From Scatophagus argus (taxonomy: Eukaryota; Chordata; Actinopteri; Scatophagidae): a DNA stretch of 64,000 nucleotides. The stretch is from positions 6,643,501 to 6,707,500 of the forward strand of contig NC_058502.1 of NCBI RefSeq assembly GCF_020382885.2, read 5' to 3'. Shown here one piece after another: positions 49,909-60,400 of the stretch. The position numbers and the translations under genes are program-made. The notes beneath the pieces are model-generated. The model saw only the letters and a program-made list of their open reading frames with translations, had not been told where the DNA came from and ran no database searches. Position 1 is the stretch's first letter, and each line of letters starts with the position of its first letter.

Positions 49909-52900
49909 TGATGGACCTCTTTTTCGGTTGCTGTGGGACAGTCTGTCAGTCTGTATCATAGACGGTCTTTAACATACACACATTCTTTAACATGGATGTT
50001 TTCTGTGTCCCTCCCCAGCATTCGGAGCGATTCTTCAGGGCAGTCTGTTCGGACTGGCGGGGGTCCTGCCTGCCTCCTACACCACTCCCATCATGAGCGG
50101 ACAGGGGCTGGCCGGCACCTTCGCCGCATTCTCCATGATCTGCGCACTGGCCAGTATGTCCCACGCACGAAACACCAGTTCACATCGTTAGAGTTATGGA
50201 TGGACAGGTGGTGCACAAAATACCAAAACATCTGACAGCTCAACACACCTACCGGCACTAAGCATTAACGTTTCAGGAGGTAGCGCACTAGCACCAGACA
50301 AGCAAGAAACATTTCTTTTTCATTTCTTGCTCATGAAAGTGATAAATTTAGTTTAACTAATTTAGTCTAGCTGAACATCAAATCGTGCTGGCTGCTCTTT
50401 CAATTTTAGCTCCTGGACAGAGAAACAAGGAGCTGCTGGCACTCTGGATTATTTCACATCACATTTGTCTTCCTCTTTGTGCTGGGAGAATTTCCCCTTC
50501 AGGACATCACTCGGATTTTCTTGTGCAATTTAGCCGTTATCAGTCAGATGGCATCCAGCTTTGAATTCATCTGTCACCACAAAAATTCAGTTCATTTCCT
50601 TTGCTTTTCAGCTGCAGATCTCACTGCTTCACTCCGGTGACTCTGCTAACTTGAGCTGATCGGGGCCGTTAGGGTGAATCATGGGAGGTTTTGTTCATTT
50701 GTAAACTTTTAAAGAAGTGAGGACATGTTTACCAATCCCATCGTTAGCTATATTGATATTAGGAAATGACAACATGCACAGACATCGCACACGGATATAA
50801 TCACAAGCTCTTCAGCAGTACGAGAGGGCTCGTGTGTTCATGTTTGTGTTCAGGCTGGATGATCTTTGAAAAGAGGAATGCTGACTGAAAGATATCTGAT
50901 AAACTGTGACCCACAAGAAAAACAGTTGAGTTAAATCCAAACTGATGATGGTCTTTGAAAACCACTAATGACTGTGTGTGGCTCGTCTCTGCCTGCAGGT
51001 GGCGCAGCCCTGAAGGACAGCGCCTTTGGTTACTTCATCACAGCCTGCGTGGTTATTCTCCTGGCCATAATGTCCTACATCATTCTGCCCAGGATGGTGA
51101 GACCTCATAATCTCTAAACTAAAACATTGTTTCAGAGAGTTAAGTTCTTTTTATTGTGAGGTTTTCATTTAAAACCACTTATGACTGTGACTCTATTTTA
51201 CTCTAATTCATTTTTTGGAAAGCGCTTTGTAAACCTGATGAGTGCTGAGAGCTTTTAGATAAGTGCTTTTAGGGCGAAAGTTCAGTCTTTTTATCTTCCC
51301 AAACTCGTCAGTCTGAAGTGATGGAAAACACGTCTGCCAGTGAGGCTCTGCTGGCTCTGCAGTGGAAGTGGCTCATTGTGCATTTTGTTTTCATCAACAG
51401 GAGTTTTTCCAGTACTATATGGAGAGTAATGGATCAAGACCCTCTGCTGATGAGGAGAACAAGATGGACTTGCTCAAAAAAGGTACATACAGCTCAGAAA
51501 CTCAGATTCCAGCATCCAAAAATGAGTAAATTATGCAAGTTGAAGCTGTGAACACGTGTTGTTGTTGTTGTTGTTGTATGCTGACCACAGCGACTAATTC
51601 TTCTAAAAATCTTGAAGCCATAACATTACTTAAAGAAATTATTATATTGTGACAGTATATAATCAACATCAAGTTAGTCACTTGGATAACTTAATGAGAC
51701 TTCCATCCATCCATACATTTTGTCTCAGTAATCACATTGTTTGGTGTGTTGAATGGCATAATGATTTTAATCTGCTGAATGTTATCAGGTTTCTTTGTCT
51801 TACGCTTGTACTTAGCAGCACACACAAAATGATTTTAATCTTTGTGATGGTAGTTTTTCTCTTTAATAAACTTCAGTTCGTTACATTTTTATGTAGTGGA
51901 GCGGAAGAAGAGTCAGATGTTTTCTAACACGGTTACTCAGCTGTTGTCCGGCTGATTCAACCAGGAGAGTTTCATCTCCATTCAGGCCTTGAAAGACCTG
52001 TGACTTCGAGTCACCCCACATTGCCCAGGCAGAAATCGAGCAAGACTTTTTCAATTCACTTTTGGAAAAAACAAGTCACACCCTCATCTTAGTTTCTCCC
52101 TTCCTGCTTTCTCCTCTACGCTCTAATCATGGAAGCCAAACCCACTGGACGTGTTTGTGTCAGTTTTTCTATTGACGCCAACTCGGCTGACTGCTGTGAT
52201 TCTGTGACATTAAGTACTTATGTGTCAGAGTAGTTTGAACTCTGTGTTACACTGGAATTGTGTGTGGGGAGCATGGTCTTTACTCCACATAATGATAGAG
52301 CTGGTTTCTTTTCCTCCCAGAAAGTCCAGCGGAGAAGCGACCTGTGGTGAGCCTGATGGAGGACGAGGCCAAACCCAGCGTGTCCGTGTTCAGCATCTTC
52401 AAACAGGTGAAATGACTTTCTCACTCTGTAACACGCAAAACAACACCGTACATAAAAATTACAGCCATCATGCCACAGTTTCACTTGCAGAAGCTGATAT
52501 GACACGCTCTTGTCATTTAAACTTTTTAGATTAACCAGTAGTGAACACCTTTATGCATTGTTCTGCCTTCGGGCTGTGCGTACGAGATGAAAGCGGATAC
52601 GTGATATTATGTTTGTCGTTGTTAATCAGATCTGGGTCATGGCTCTGTCCGTGTGCTTCATCTTCACTGTCACCATTGGAGTATTTCCAGCCGTAACAGC
52701 CGATGTCAAGTCCCAAATAGCAGATGGAAGCGACTGGGGTGAGTCTGCGTTTCTAACATCTGGACAAAGCTACGCTGTTACAGTAGCTGCTGAGCCGCAA
52801 GCTTTGACAAGCTTTGTAGGAGACCTGGAACATTCTCAGCTTCCAACCTCACACAATAAGGTTGGAATCAATTGTTTAACTATTAATCAATAGGTTAGAA

Positions 52901-55585
52901 TCAATAGTTTTCCTAAAAAGTGAGAACTGACTCCAAAGGGAGATGATGAAATCTGTGAGGCACAAACATGTTGGAAGGCTCGTCTTTTAAAGCAGAATGG
53001 ACTCAGATCCTTTTCTTTTTTTTTTTTACTTTACTGGACTTCACTGTTGAAATTGGAAATCCATTATAAGCATACAGTATCTTATTAAAGGAGCAGTCCA
53101 CTGAACTGAAGGCTTGCAGTACAGTTGAGAAACGTTTGCAGCTTTGTGCTTCATGGATCGCAGACACTGTTGTCATGCCCCACAGTCACAACAAAACGCC
53201 GCCGTGGTTCCTCTCTAAGGAGGACTTGATTCAGTTTGTGTTGAGACGAGTGGTTGTTGGAATCCAAGTGGGCAACAGCTGCCGTCGTCTATGAGGAAGA
53301 AAGCTACAAGTTTTTAGCTCCACCTTCTGTTGTTGCTAACAATAACTGGTTTGTTTTGCTCCATCTCCAGGAACGTACTTCATCCCCGTGTCGTGTTTCC
53401 TCCTCTTCAACGTGATGGACTGGGCTGGCAGGAGTCTGACGGCCGTCTGTATGTGGGTCAGTATCACATTTTACCAACTGGGCTTCCTCTTTGGGTTTGG
53501 AGCCAGTTTGAGTAGGCCTGGTCCCAGCTAAATCTCAACTTTCTAGCCGTCTCAGGTCTTTGTGGACACAGGTTGACTGGCGAGAAACGTACAGTTTGCA
53601 AGCAGTTGTCTTTGCTGCCATTAAGCAACACTAATGGAGCTCATTTATAAACGCAGCACTTTGTACTGAAAACGCTGACGAACTGCCATCCCACGCTGGC
53701 CGATCAACAAATCAATCCAGTAACAACTTTTTTTATTTGCAAACACTTTTTGCTTTTTAGAGACCATTTAAAATAACCACATCAAAAATATTTACCGTCA
53801 TCTGGCAGGCATGTGGCGCCATGGACAACATATACATTTGTTTATGCTTTAATGACAGCCTTTGGCTGCATAAAATGTTTGAATAAATGAATGAGTCAAG
53901 CTTGGAATGGCGGTAAAATCTAAATCGTCGTTTGAGCGAGATTAAACGAGAAGGGTTTTATTGCCGAGATTGGAGAGATGTGCTACTTTGTGAGCGTGTG
54001 GGTGTGCATGCTGTGTAAAGGAAGTGGTTTTGGTGGTCAGAGAAGAGTGACTGTTGATTCTTCTCTCTCTCTCTCTCTCTCTGTCTCATGCGCATCTGGA
54101 TGAAAGGAAAAGCAAAACTCTGTCCAGAAAATAACAAATTAACAAACGAGTCTACTTTCCTGTGGTTCACTGGGTTTAATCAAATTGAACCAATTTATTT
54201 TGTGCACACTGAGTGCAGTTAGGTAATCCAGCCTGACCTGCACTTGAATGCAACCACTTGGTGTATTGATTAGATAATGGCAGTCAGCTGCTCCAAGACC
54301 ATGTGAGTTTATCATCTTAAGACTGAGCAGGATCCTTACAGTTGTCTTTAAATGTGTCTTTCCCACTAAGTTACATATAAGATTGTTGGCCCTACTTAGT
54401 TATATATATAAAGTGAGAAAGAAATGAGTTAATTGAACTCAGCCTTGCTGTGCAGTAAATTCAAAGCCAAATATTGTCAAAACATGTTTAAACAGATGTT
54501 ATTTTTGTGATTTTGTCTTGAACAATTAATAAGACAATAGGGGAAAATAGGGAAAGATGTTCGTAGAGACAAATGACTTGCGTTGTCTGAAATATTCAGT
54601 TTGGTATCATATAAAAAGAGAAAAGTACTACCACGTGTGCCATGTGTCACTGTGATTGATGTTGCTGTGTTTGTCTCCAGCCGGGTAAAGACAGCATGTG
54701 GCTTCCTGTCCTGGTGGGTCTGCGGCTTGTCTTCATCCCTCTCTTCATGCTGTGTAACGTCCTGCCTCGTCACAACTTCCCCGTGCTGTTTGCCCATGAT
54801 GCCTGGTACATCATCTTTATGATCTTCTTCTCCTTCTCCAACGGATACCTGGCCAGTCTCTGCATGTGCTTTGGACCCAAGTACGTAACACACACACACA
54901 CCATGCTCGAGCCTGTGTGTTATGAGGGTGGTGCTAAATGGAACAAGTACTTTTTAAGTGACTTTCGGCAGTCAAAGTTTGCTGGCCAACCAGTGGGAGA
55001 TACTGGACTACACACACTGGCTAATGTTTTACTTAAGGACAAATTAAACACATGAGATAAAACTTGTGAGTTAGCGAGCTTCAGAGGTTCTGATTGGCAG
55101 GTTTTTGGGAGAGAGCCAGCTTAGTGGTTTCCCCTGCTTCCAGTCTGTACACCAAGATAAGCTAGCTGGTTCTGGGCCGAATTGCAGTGTTTGCTATGCA
55201 GATGTCACGTTAAAGTGGTCAAATACAAAAACATCAATCATTTGCTGCCTCCAGGTTCTTAAATGTAACTATTTGCTGCTATGTTGCTGCTATACTATTT
55301 CTTAGCCATTTGTCGGATGTCTTTGGGTTCTGGATTGATGGTAGAAATGTCACTGATGAACAGTGTGTACTGTGACATTTCCATCCAACTGCTGGAAAAG
55401 AAGTGAAAAAGCACTATGTAGTGATGACCCACTCGTTCCTGATGAATTTTGTCCCTCTGGTGTCTCTGTACAGGAAGGTACCACAGCATGAGGCAGAGAC
55501 GGCGGGGGCCATCATGGCTTTCTTCCTGTCCCTCGGCTTGGCGCTGGGTGCTGCAATCTCATTTGCTTTCCGGGCCATGATCTAA
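45950..55585 (+). CDS. slc29a1: Equilibrative nucleoside transporter 1 (complete, 12 coding exons)
   Basis: The product is a multi-pass plasma-membrane carrier moving purine and pyrimidine nucleosides down their gradients. Coding exons: 45950-45978, 46122-46203, 47077-47252, 48855-48994, 50019-50153, 50999-51096, 51401-51482, 52321-52406, 52630-52738, 53371-53456, 54681-54880 and 55474-55585. They total 1335 nt, or 444 residues, against 456 in human ENT1. Every junction is GT/AG and in phase. TM1 carries LGTLLPWNFFMTAT, with Trp29 and Met33 at the human positions. The first outer loop has two N-glycosylation sequons (NQT at 53, NGT at 57). Other conserved blocks are SGQGLAG, FGYFITA, FIPVSCFLLFN, SNGYLASLCMCFGPK and ETAGAIMAFF. 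The inner loop between TM6 and TM7 (about 221-276) is short and charged. Details favour ENT1 over ENT2; teleosts have two slc29a1 copies and I cannot tell a from b. Confidence 0.95.
46122..46203 (+). CDS. slc29a1: slc29a1 coding exon 2
   Basis: Encodes residues 10-37 and the whole of TM1. The acceptor is TTTCCCAG and the donor ATG|GTAAGT, phase 0. Confidence 0.95.
47077..47252 (+). CDS. slc29a1: slc29a1 coding exon 3
   Basis: Encodes residues 38-96: the glycosylated outer loop and TM2 (NNVMTLCAMVPLLIFTCLNS). The acceptor is CTTCAG|TATTTC and the donor AG|GTATCC. Confidence 0.95.
47288..47817 (-). mobile_element. Non-autonomous Tc1/mariner-type element, copy 2, in slc29a1 intron 3
   Basis: The element is 530 bp with imperfect inverted ends (CACTATATAGACAAAGG at the left, complement CACTATACAGACAAAAG at the right) and intact TA duplications at 47286-47287 and 47818-47819. 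The minus strand carries the same broken C-terminal transposase segment as copy 1 (KTWLDEFGVEELNWPSQSPD). It is smaller than an intact Tc1 element by about two thirds. It is antisense to slc29a1 and lies 35 bases after an exon. Confidence 0.9.
48619..48644. repeat. (TA)12 microsatellite
   Basis: A pure TA run in an slc29a1 intron, just before a retroelement tail. Confidence 0.9.
48650..48712 (+). repeat. 3' tail of a non-LTR retroelement
   Basis: TTCGTTGCATTGTACTTGCA, ACAATAAAGTTGAATCTAAT and CTAAT units are the typical 3' end of fish LINE/SINE copies. The AATAAA here is in an intron and belongs to the repeat. The extent of the body upstream is unclear. Confidence 0.6.
48855..48994 (+). CDS. 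slc29a1: slc29a1 coding exon 4
   Basis: Encodes residues 96-143: IPQKLRISGSL, then TM3 and the start of TM4 (PFFTITMIKIICIN). The donor is AACT|GTGAGT. Confidence 0.95.
49871..49903. repeat. Poly(T) tract of 33 bases
   Basis: The longest homopolymer in the window, about 115 bases before slc29a1 coding exon 5. It may be the poly(A) tail of an inserted retroelement copy on the minus strand. Confidence 0.9.
50019..50153 (+). CDS. slc29a1: slc29a1 coding exon 5
   Basis: Encodes residues 143-188: FGAILQGSLFGLAG and SGQGLAGTF, the TM4-TM5 region that in ENT1 holds key substrate-contact residues. The acceptor is CCCCAG. Confidence 0.95.
50999..51096 (+). CDS. slc29a1: slc29a1 coding exon 6
   Basis: Encodes residues 188-220: DSAFGYFITACVVILLAIMS, TM6, ending in LPRM. 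The acceptor is CTGCAG and the donor ATG|GTGAGA. Confidence 0.95.
51401..51482 (+). CDS. slc29a1: slc29a1 coding exon 7
   Basis: Encodes residues 221-247 of the cytosolic loop, EFFQYYMESNGSRPSADEEN onward. The acceptor is ATCAACAG and the donor G|GTACAT. Confidence 0.9.
52321..52406 (+). CDS. slc29a1: slc29a1 coding exon 8
   Basis: Encodes residues 248-276, the rest of the charged loop (SPAEKRPVVSLMEDEAKPSV) and FSIFKQ leading into TM7. The donor is CAG|GTGAAA. Confidence 0.92.
52630..52738 (+). CDS. slc29a1: slc29a1 coding exon 9
   Basis: Encodes residues 277-312: TM7 with VCFIFTVTIGVFPAVTADVK. The acceptor is GTTAATCAG and the donor TGGG|GTGAGT. Confidence 0.94.
53371..53456 (+). CDS. slc29a1: slc29a1 coding exon 10
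   Basis: Encodes residues 313-341: TYFIPVSCFLLFNVMDWAGR, TM8 with the conserved FN and DW pairs. The donor is TGG|GTCAGT. Confidence 0.94.
54062..54082. repeat. (CT)10 microsatellite
   Basis: A pure CT run in the slc29a1 intron before coding exon 11. Confidence 0.9.
54681..54880 (+). CDS. slc29a1: slc29a1 coding exon 11
   Basis: Encodes residues 342-408: PGKDSMWLP, TM9, the HNFPVLFAHDAW loop and TM10 (FSNGYLASLCMCFGPK). The donor is CCCAA|GTACGT. Confidence 0.95.
55474..55585 (+). CDS. slc29a1: slc29a1 last coding exon (12)
   Basis: Encodes residues 408-444: ETAGAIMAFFLSLGLALGAA and the C-terminus FRAMI, TM11. Stop TAA is at 55583-55585. Confidence 0.95.
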
Positions 55586-57140
55586 AATCTCCAGCAGAGC
55601 CTTCGGTAGACGTAGATTAGACCACCCTACCCTCCATCAGCTTCCTGTCATTACAGTTTTCATGGGAGAGCTCATATAAAACAATCTTCGGCTGAGTGGA
55701 GACGGCACAGCAGGACCAGAAGACTAGAGGACCTCAGTCTTCTGAAGTGTACAGTAGAGACTCGTTTCATTCAGCCCTCAGCTGGAACACGTTACTGAAA
55801 TTTGTTTCCTCCGACCTCAGCAGCACAGTGTGTTTCTTCTGGATGTTTTCCATTCGATGCCATCGATCAAACCCGTAGTTTCTCTGAACAACTGCAACTC
55901 AACAAACAAATCGATACCAAAAGAAAGAAAAAATCAATTGTAGTTGACTCGTGTAGAAGACAGGAGAAATTCTTCAAGGTGTGTTTTACTAGTTTAGTTT
56001 TCAGGCGATGTTGATGACGACGGCCTGAACACAAAGTATCCCAGAGCCTCGTTCACGAAACGTTCTTTTGCACAAAATTCTTAAAAAAAAAAAAAAAGAT
56101 AAAATCACAACAATAATGTTATGTAAAGTTCTTTCATTTTCTTTAAAAACATTCTGAAGTTACGATGGTGTGTAAATAAAGTCTTAACACCTTTCTTTTT
56201 TTTTTTTAATAAGCGAGGCTCTTAGATTCTGGTGTTTGGCTCATCTGCATTAAATTTAATACATAAATTTGTAAACTGTGATTTCTGTCTCACATCAAAT
56301 ATGAAACATGGGCATCACATCCATCTGGACTTCTGCAGCTTTCATCTCTGATCAAGCCAAAAAACATAAAGACAACGTGGGGAAAGCCGCTTTGCTCCCT
56401 CTCAAAGAATGTAAGGAAGGACTAAATCCATAAGACGAGGTTTTTAATCTGGGCCACAAACTGCTAAATGTTCATTGTCTTAGGGAGTTTGTTGTTTTGT
56501 TTTGTTTTTAATTGTCCCTCCCGTAGTTTTAGATAAACTTCTACCAGTGTGGGTCTGTTTTGTTTACCTGAAAACATCCTCTGTTACTTCAGTCCATCTT
56601 GAACCACCAAATAAAAACAGACATCACATCATGCAAGAGATTTTGCCGTAATGTATTTGTAAATGCAGGAGGAGGGGAAAAAAGAGAAAAAAAGATTCAG
56701 TTTTCGGTTACATGAAATGTGCCATTGCTAGTGAGATTGGGAGACTTTGTAGAGCCGGTGACATTTTCTCATGGAAGATAAGTTTTATATCCAAAGTAGT
56801 TTTTAGTACGTTTTTCAAACTTTACCTCTGAGTTAGTTGTGTCTTGTTGTTGGAATAAAAGATCTTTTGCCTGTCACTGTTATATTTTTTGTTTCTTTGC
56901 ATTTTTGTGACTTTATGCCTTTTTTTTTTTTTTTTTAAACCTGCTTAAGTTGTGCACAGTCGTATCATAACATGAGCTGTATATATCCTAACAACCTGTT
57001 AGTTTAAATGTACAGTTTCTGTCTGCTCTACCCTACTGTGTTTTGGATGGCGTGGAAGCCCAGCATGGGCCATTACAATATTACTTATATTGCAGCTTGA
57101 AACAGTTCTGTGATGAAATAAAACTGTGTATTTTTAAGAA
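55586..57140 (+). other. slc29a1: slc29a1 3' UTR with several polyadenylation signals
   Basis: No coding continues after the stop. AATAAA occurs at 56175-56180, within CAAATAAAAAC near 56610, at 56854-56859 and at 57117-57122. The last would give a UTR of about 1.55 kb. Poly(A) and poly(T) runs lie near 56084 and 56922. Which sites are used is unknown. Confidence 0.6.
57117..57122 (+). terminator. slc29a1: Distal polyadenylation signal of slc29a1 (candidate)
   Basis: AATAAA lies in GATGAAATAAAACTGTG; the sequence beyond resembles ordinary intergenic DNA. Earlier AATAAA copies are also possible. Confidence 0.4.
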
Positions 57141-58180
57141 TCTGGCTCCTCCTGTTGCTCATTTGTGGAAACGCACTGCTCATCATCTCAGCAGCTGATC
57201 AGGTTAGACTATATGACATTATGTGTTCTGAAACGCTTCAGGTCTTTACTTCAATTGAACGTACAGTTAACAGACTTCCTGCGTTCCTCGGCTGATGGCT
57301 GTTAATATCTTCCTTGTGCTGCCTCTGCATGTGACTGAATAATGAAGTTAACTTGTCCAGAGAGGGACACGTGAAAACGCCTCCATGTTAGGAACAGAAA
57401 TAAAAGCAACCTTTTCTAGGAAACTTTCTCTGTGACCTTTTACAAATCAAGGCCGCTGACGCAGGAACTCTGAACTCTGCTCACAGAAAGCTACTTTCAG
57501 TATGATCGCTCTGAAATGTGACAATTTAACAGAGAATGAAAAAGTGTGAAACTTGTCTCGCTCATTTTGATGTTTCCCATTAGTTTCTCTCCTCTGTTTA
57601 CACACATTTTTTAAAATAAGTTAATAAATTTACCAACTGCTTTAACACACTTTTTCCCTGCCAACACAACTTTCAGGTTAATTTTTGTGGTGAAATCTAT
57701 AAAACTACAATTACAAGTGCAATACAGACTACTTTCCTGGGCTACCTCACACAAGCACACACCTGTACGTGCATATTTATACTGCACATGCTAAACTGGC
57801 TTCTTATTTATTTATTTCCTACTCATCTTTAGTTTTTTTTTATATTGTATTTGTCTTAGCCTATATATTCTTTAGCCTATATATTCTATTTTTACTTAGC
57901 TTATATTTCTATTTTTTTTTATTCAACTTTTCATTTCATATTTTTTCATAAAATACCCTACCAATTGCTCCCGGGACCTGAGTCCTAATTTTGTACCATA
58001 AGCATGTAAATGTGAGCTGGTACGACAATAAAAGTTCCTTGATCCCTGATCCTATGAATGTTGTGCTCTAACCGTCCAATTACTTTGTTCCAGATGAGAA
58101 ATCTGACTTGTATCTCTGGTCGTCTGAAGTACTGACTCTCTTTTACTTCTTGTTGTTGGTAACAATTTCCAAGAGAAATA
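57141..58180. other. Convergent intergenic DNA between slc29a1 and atl2
   Basis: No exon is visible. From about 57790 to 58045 an AT-rich stretch ends in GGTACGACAATAAAAGTTCC and TTGATCCCTGATCC, which resembles a LINE 3' tail. Confidence 0.5.
57790..58045 (+). repeat. AT-rich non-LTR retroelement 3' end
   Basis: A T-rich stretch with duplicated CCTATATATTCTTTAG/CCTATATATTCTATTT units is followed by GACAATAAAAGTTCCTTGAT, the usual form of a LINE 3' UTR end in fish. It has no coding part. Confidence 0.5.
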
Positions 58181-58845
58181 CGATAGATAGACAAAAAGTT
58201 TTGGGACACCTGACCATTACACCAACAGTGACTTTAATGGCATTGCATTGGTGTGCTGAAGCATTAAGATTGCCCTTCACTGGGTGTGGTGACTATCAAA
58301 ACAAGAAATGAGTCATCTGCAGCATGGCTTTAAGGGAGCTTTAACACGTGTCCAAAAATGCAATCATCAGAAGAAGGTCCAAACAACTTACCTCTGAATA
58401 GATCCGTTTCCATTTATTGAAGGTGTTGACTATGGCAGATGACAAAAAAACAGGTTGATCTTATTGATAAGGATGATATCTACTGGTGGCGGAATCAATT
58501 ACGAAAAATGAAGGAAATCCAAAAAGGTTGTGAATCACTGTCACGGTAAAAACTGTGTCCTTTTCCCATGTGCTTTCCTTTCCACTAAATAATCCACACC
58601 TGTGGCACCTTACTTAACCCCACCTTATCTGTGACCCATGACTTCCCACTTCCTGTGCAGACAAGCATATCATTGCCATCTAGGGGCCAAAACCAGTAAC
58701 TTGACCAAACACATAAACATCCACGTTACTCTTAAACACCAAACACAAAACTTAATGGCTCCTACACTGGGAGAAAGGGGGCTGAAAAACATGATAGTGA
58801 AAACAAAATGAGGTGTCTGGATACTTTTGTGAGACTGTTTTCACC
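58181..58845. mobile_element. Third Tc1-related fragment with unrelated internal sequence
   Basis: The left end (CGATAGATAGACAAAAAG after TA at 58179-58180, then TTTTGGGACACCTGACCATT) and about 50 bases of the body at 58245-58290 match copies 1 and 2. A right-end-like block, GTGTCTGGATACTTTTGT, is at 58813-58830. The 500 bases between do not match the other copies, so this is either a different internal deletion derivative with inserted DNA or a left end beside a chance right end. Confidence 0.6.
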
Positions 58846-59266
58846 AGACAGCAGCAGCTAAATGAGTCTGTCTCTGTGGTTTGGTGCTGAGCAGGCAGTG
58901 TACAGTGTGTTCTCAAAGGTTTTTCACTGAAAACAGCTGTCTGCTTTGACCGTAAATGATGCTGTGAGAGTGTGTCAGAGCAGTGAAGATGTGGGCCAGA
59001 AACCCCCCCTCATGAAAAATGGATCAAGTTCCTTAAAGCTGAGGTTTACCTGTTAATTGGTTGCTTAACTGCTACTTCTAAAAAAAATCTGGAAATCTTG
59101 ATTATAGCTGATTTTTGTGAACCGTTTCAGAGGAAAATCATAAGAGGAACTGCGCTTTGTTTCAAAGCTCCTCCTTGGTCATTTGTTTTGGACAAAATGA
59201 GGTTTCTTCCAAGAAATCATCTCCAAAAAGAAAAGAAAAAAGGAGCCAAAAGGATTGAATTGATGA

Positions 59267-59292
59267 TTTATTCTTAAGGTAAACATTTTATT
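59267..59292 (-). terminator. atl2: Candidate polyadenylation signals of atl2
   Basis: TTTATT (AATAAA on the minus strand) occurs at 59267-59272 and 59287-59292. They would end an atl2 3' UTR of about 2.5 kb. No experimental support is available, so the end could be elsewhere. Confidence 0.35.
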
Positions 59293-59864
59293 CAAAAATA
59301 AATTACCAGAGATATCTTTAAAAGGCAGACAGACATCGTCTCCAACCCACTCGTCACAATCAAATTCTATCAGAATCGAAATATTCGCACCACGTTTCTA
59401 CTAACGTCCGTCCTCATGAGGAGAATACTAGTGTGAATCCTACAGCAGCAACGCATCATTCTCAAACAAACAAATCACAGACTGGTGACGCTGATCAAGA
59501 GAACAAACAGCCATCGTCAACCAATTCACTATAAAATGTATACAAAGTTCATTTAAATATTTAACTCGATGTACATGCCCGATTTGTAATATGTGAACAC
59601 AGAAAAAGAGCGAGACTGTACAGTATGGGACTGATGCTCGAGGCAACCTGGATGGAATCAATGCAAAAGAGCTCAGACAGATGTGATGCAGCTGTTGAAC
59701 AAAGTGGGGTTCAGTCAGATTCCTCCTGTGGACTAATCACACTGTAATTCTATAAGTCACTCGCCACTTGACTGACTCTGCGGTCTTTGGATGAAATCTG
59801 AATTACTGGGTTCTTATCTTTGCTGATCCAGAGAGGCAGAGGGAAAGAATCACTTCCTGTCAGT

Positions 59865-60400
59865 TAAAGGAATAGTTCAGCATTTTTTAGAAAAATGCAC
59901 AGCTGCCTGCAAAGAGTCAGACGAGAGGATACAACTCTCACATGTAAGATGGATATGAAGTTACGGCCAACAGTCAGTTAGCTTAGCTTAACATAAAGCT
60001 TGGTAATGGGCTGACAACTAGCCTGGCTCTTACAGGTAATAAATCTGCCCACCTGCACCTCTGAAGCCCAGCATTTAACACATCTGTTTACTTTGTACTT
60101 AACAGTGGAGAAAAAAAAAAGTTATTTTCTGGAGCACCTTGAGATTTAACCGTGTGTGAATTTTAGAAATGAGACATACTGTGATAATTACTAGGCCTTA
60201 GAGGTACTGGAACAGTCAGATTTTTACACACTGGAGAGGATAGTAACCGTTTAAGGCCTTTGGTCTTTACGCTGAGCTAAACTAACCGGCTTAGCTGTTG
60301 GCAGTAGCTTCAAATTGTTCCTACAGGTATGAGTGATGTCAATTTTCTGATCTAACAAGAAACCAAATACAGGTTTTTCCAAGAAGTGAACTATTTGAGT
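59865..60400. mobile_element. Fold-back MITE-like element with about 150-bp inverted repeats
   Basis: The left part (TTAAAGGAATAGTTCAGCAT, ACAACTCTCACATGTAAGAT, AGTTAGCTTAGCTTAACATA) is matched in reverse complement on the right (CAAATAGTTCACTTCTTGG, GGTTAGTTTAGCTCAGCGTA). Both ends read inward through TAAAGGAATAGTTC-like and GTTAGCTTAGCTTAGCATA-like blocks typical of a common percomorph repeat. It has no coding capacity. It lies in the predicted atl2 3' UTR. Confidence 0.75.
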
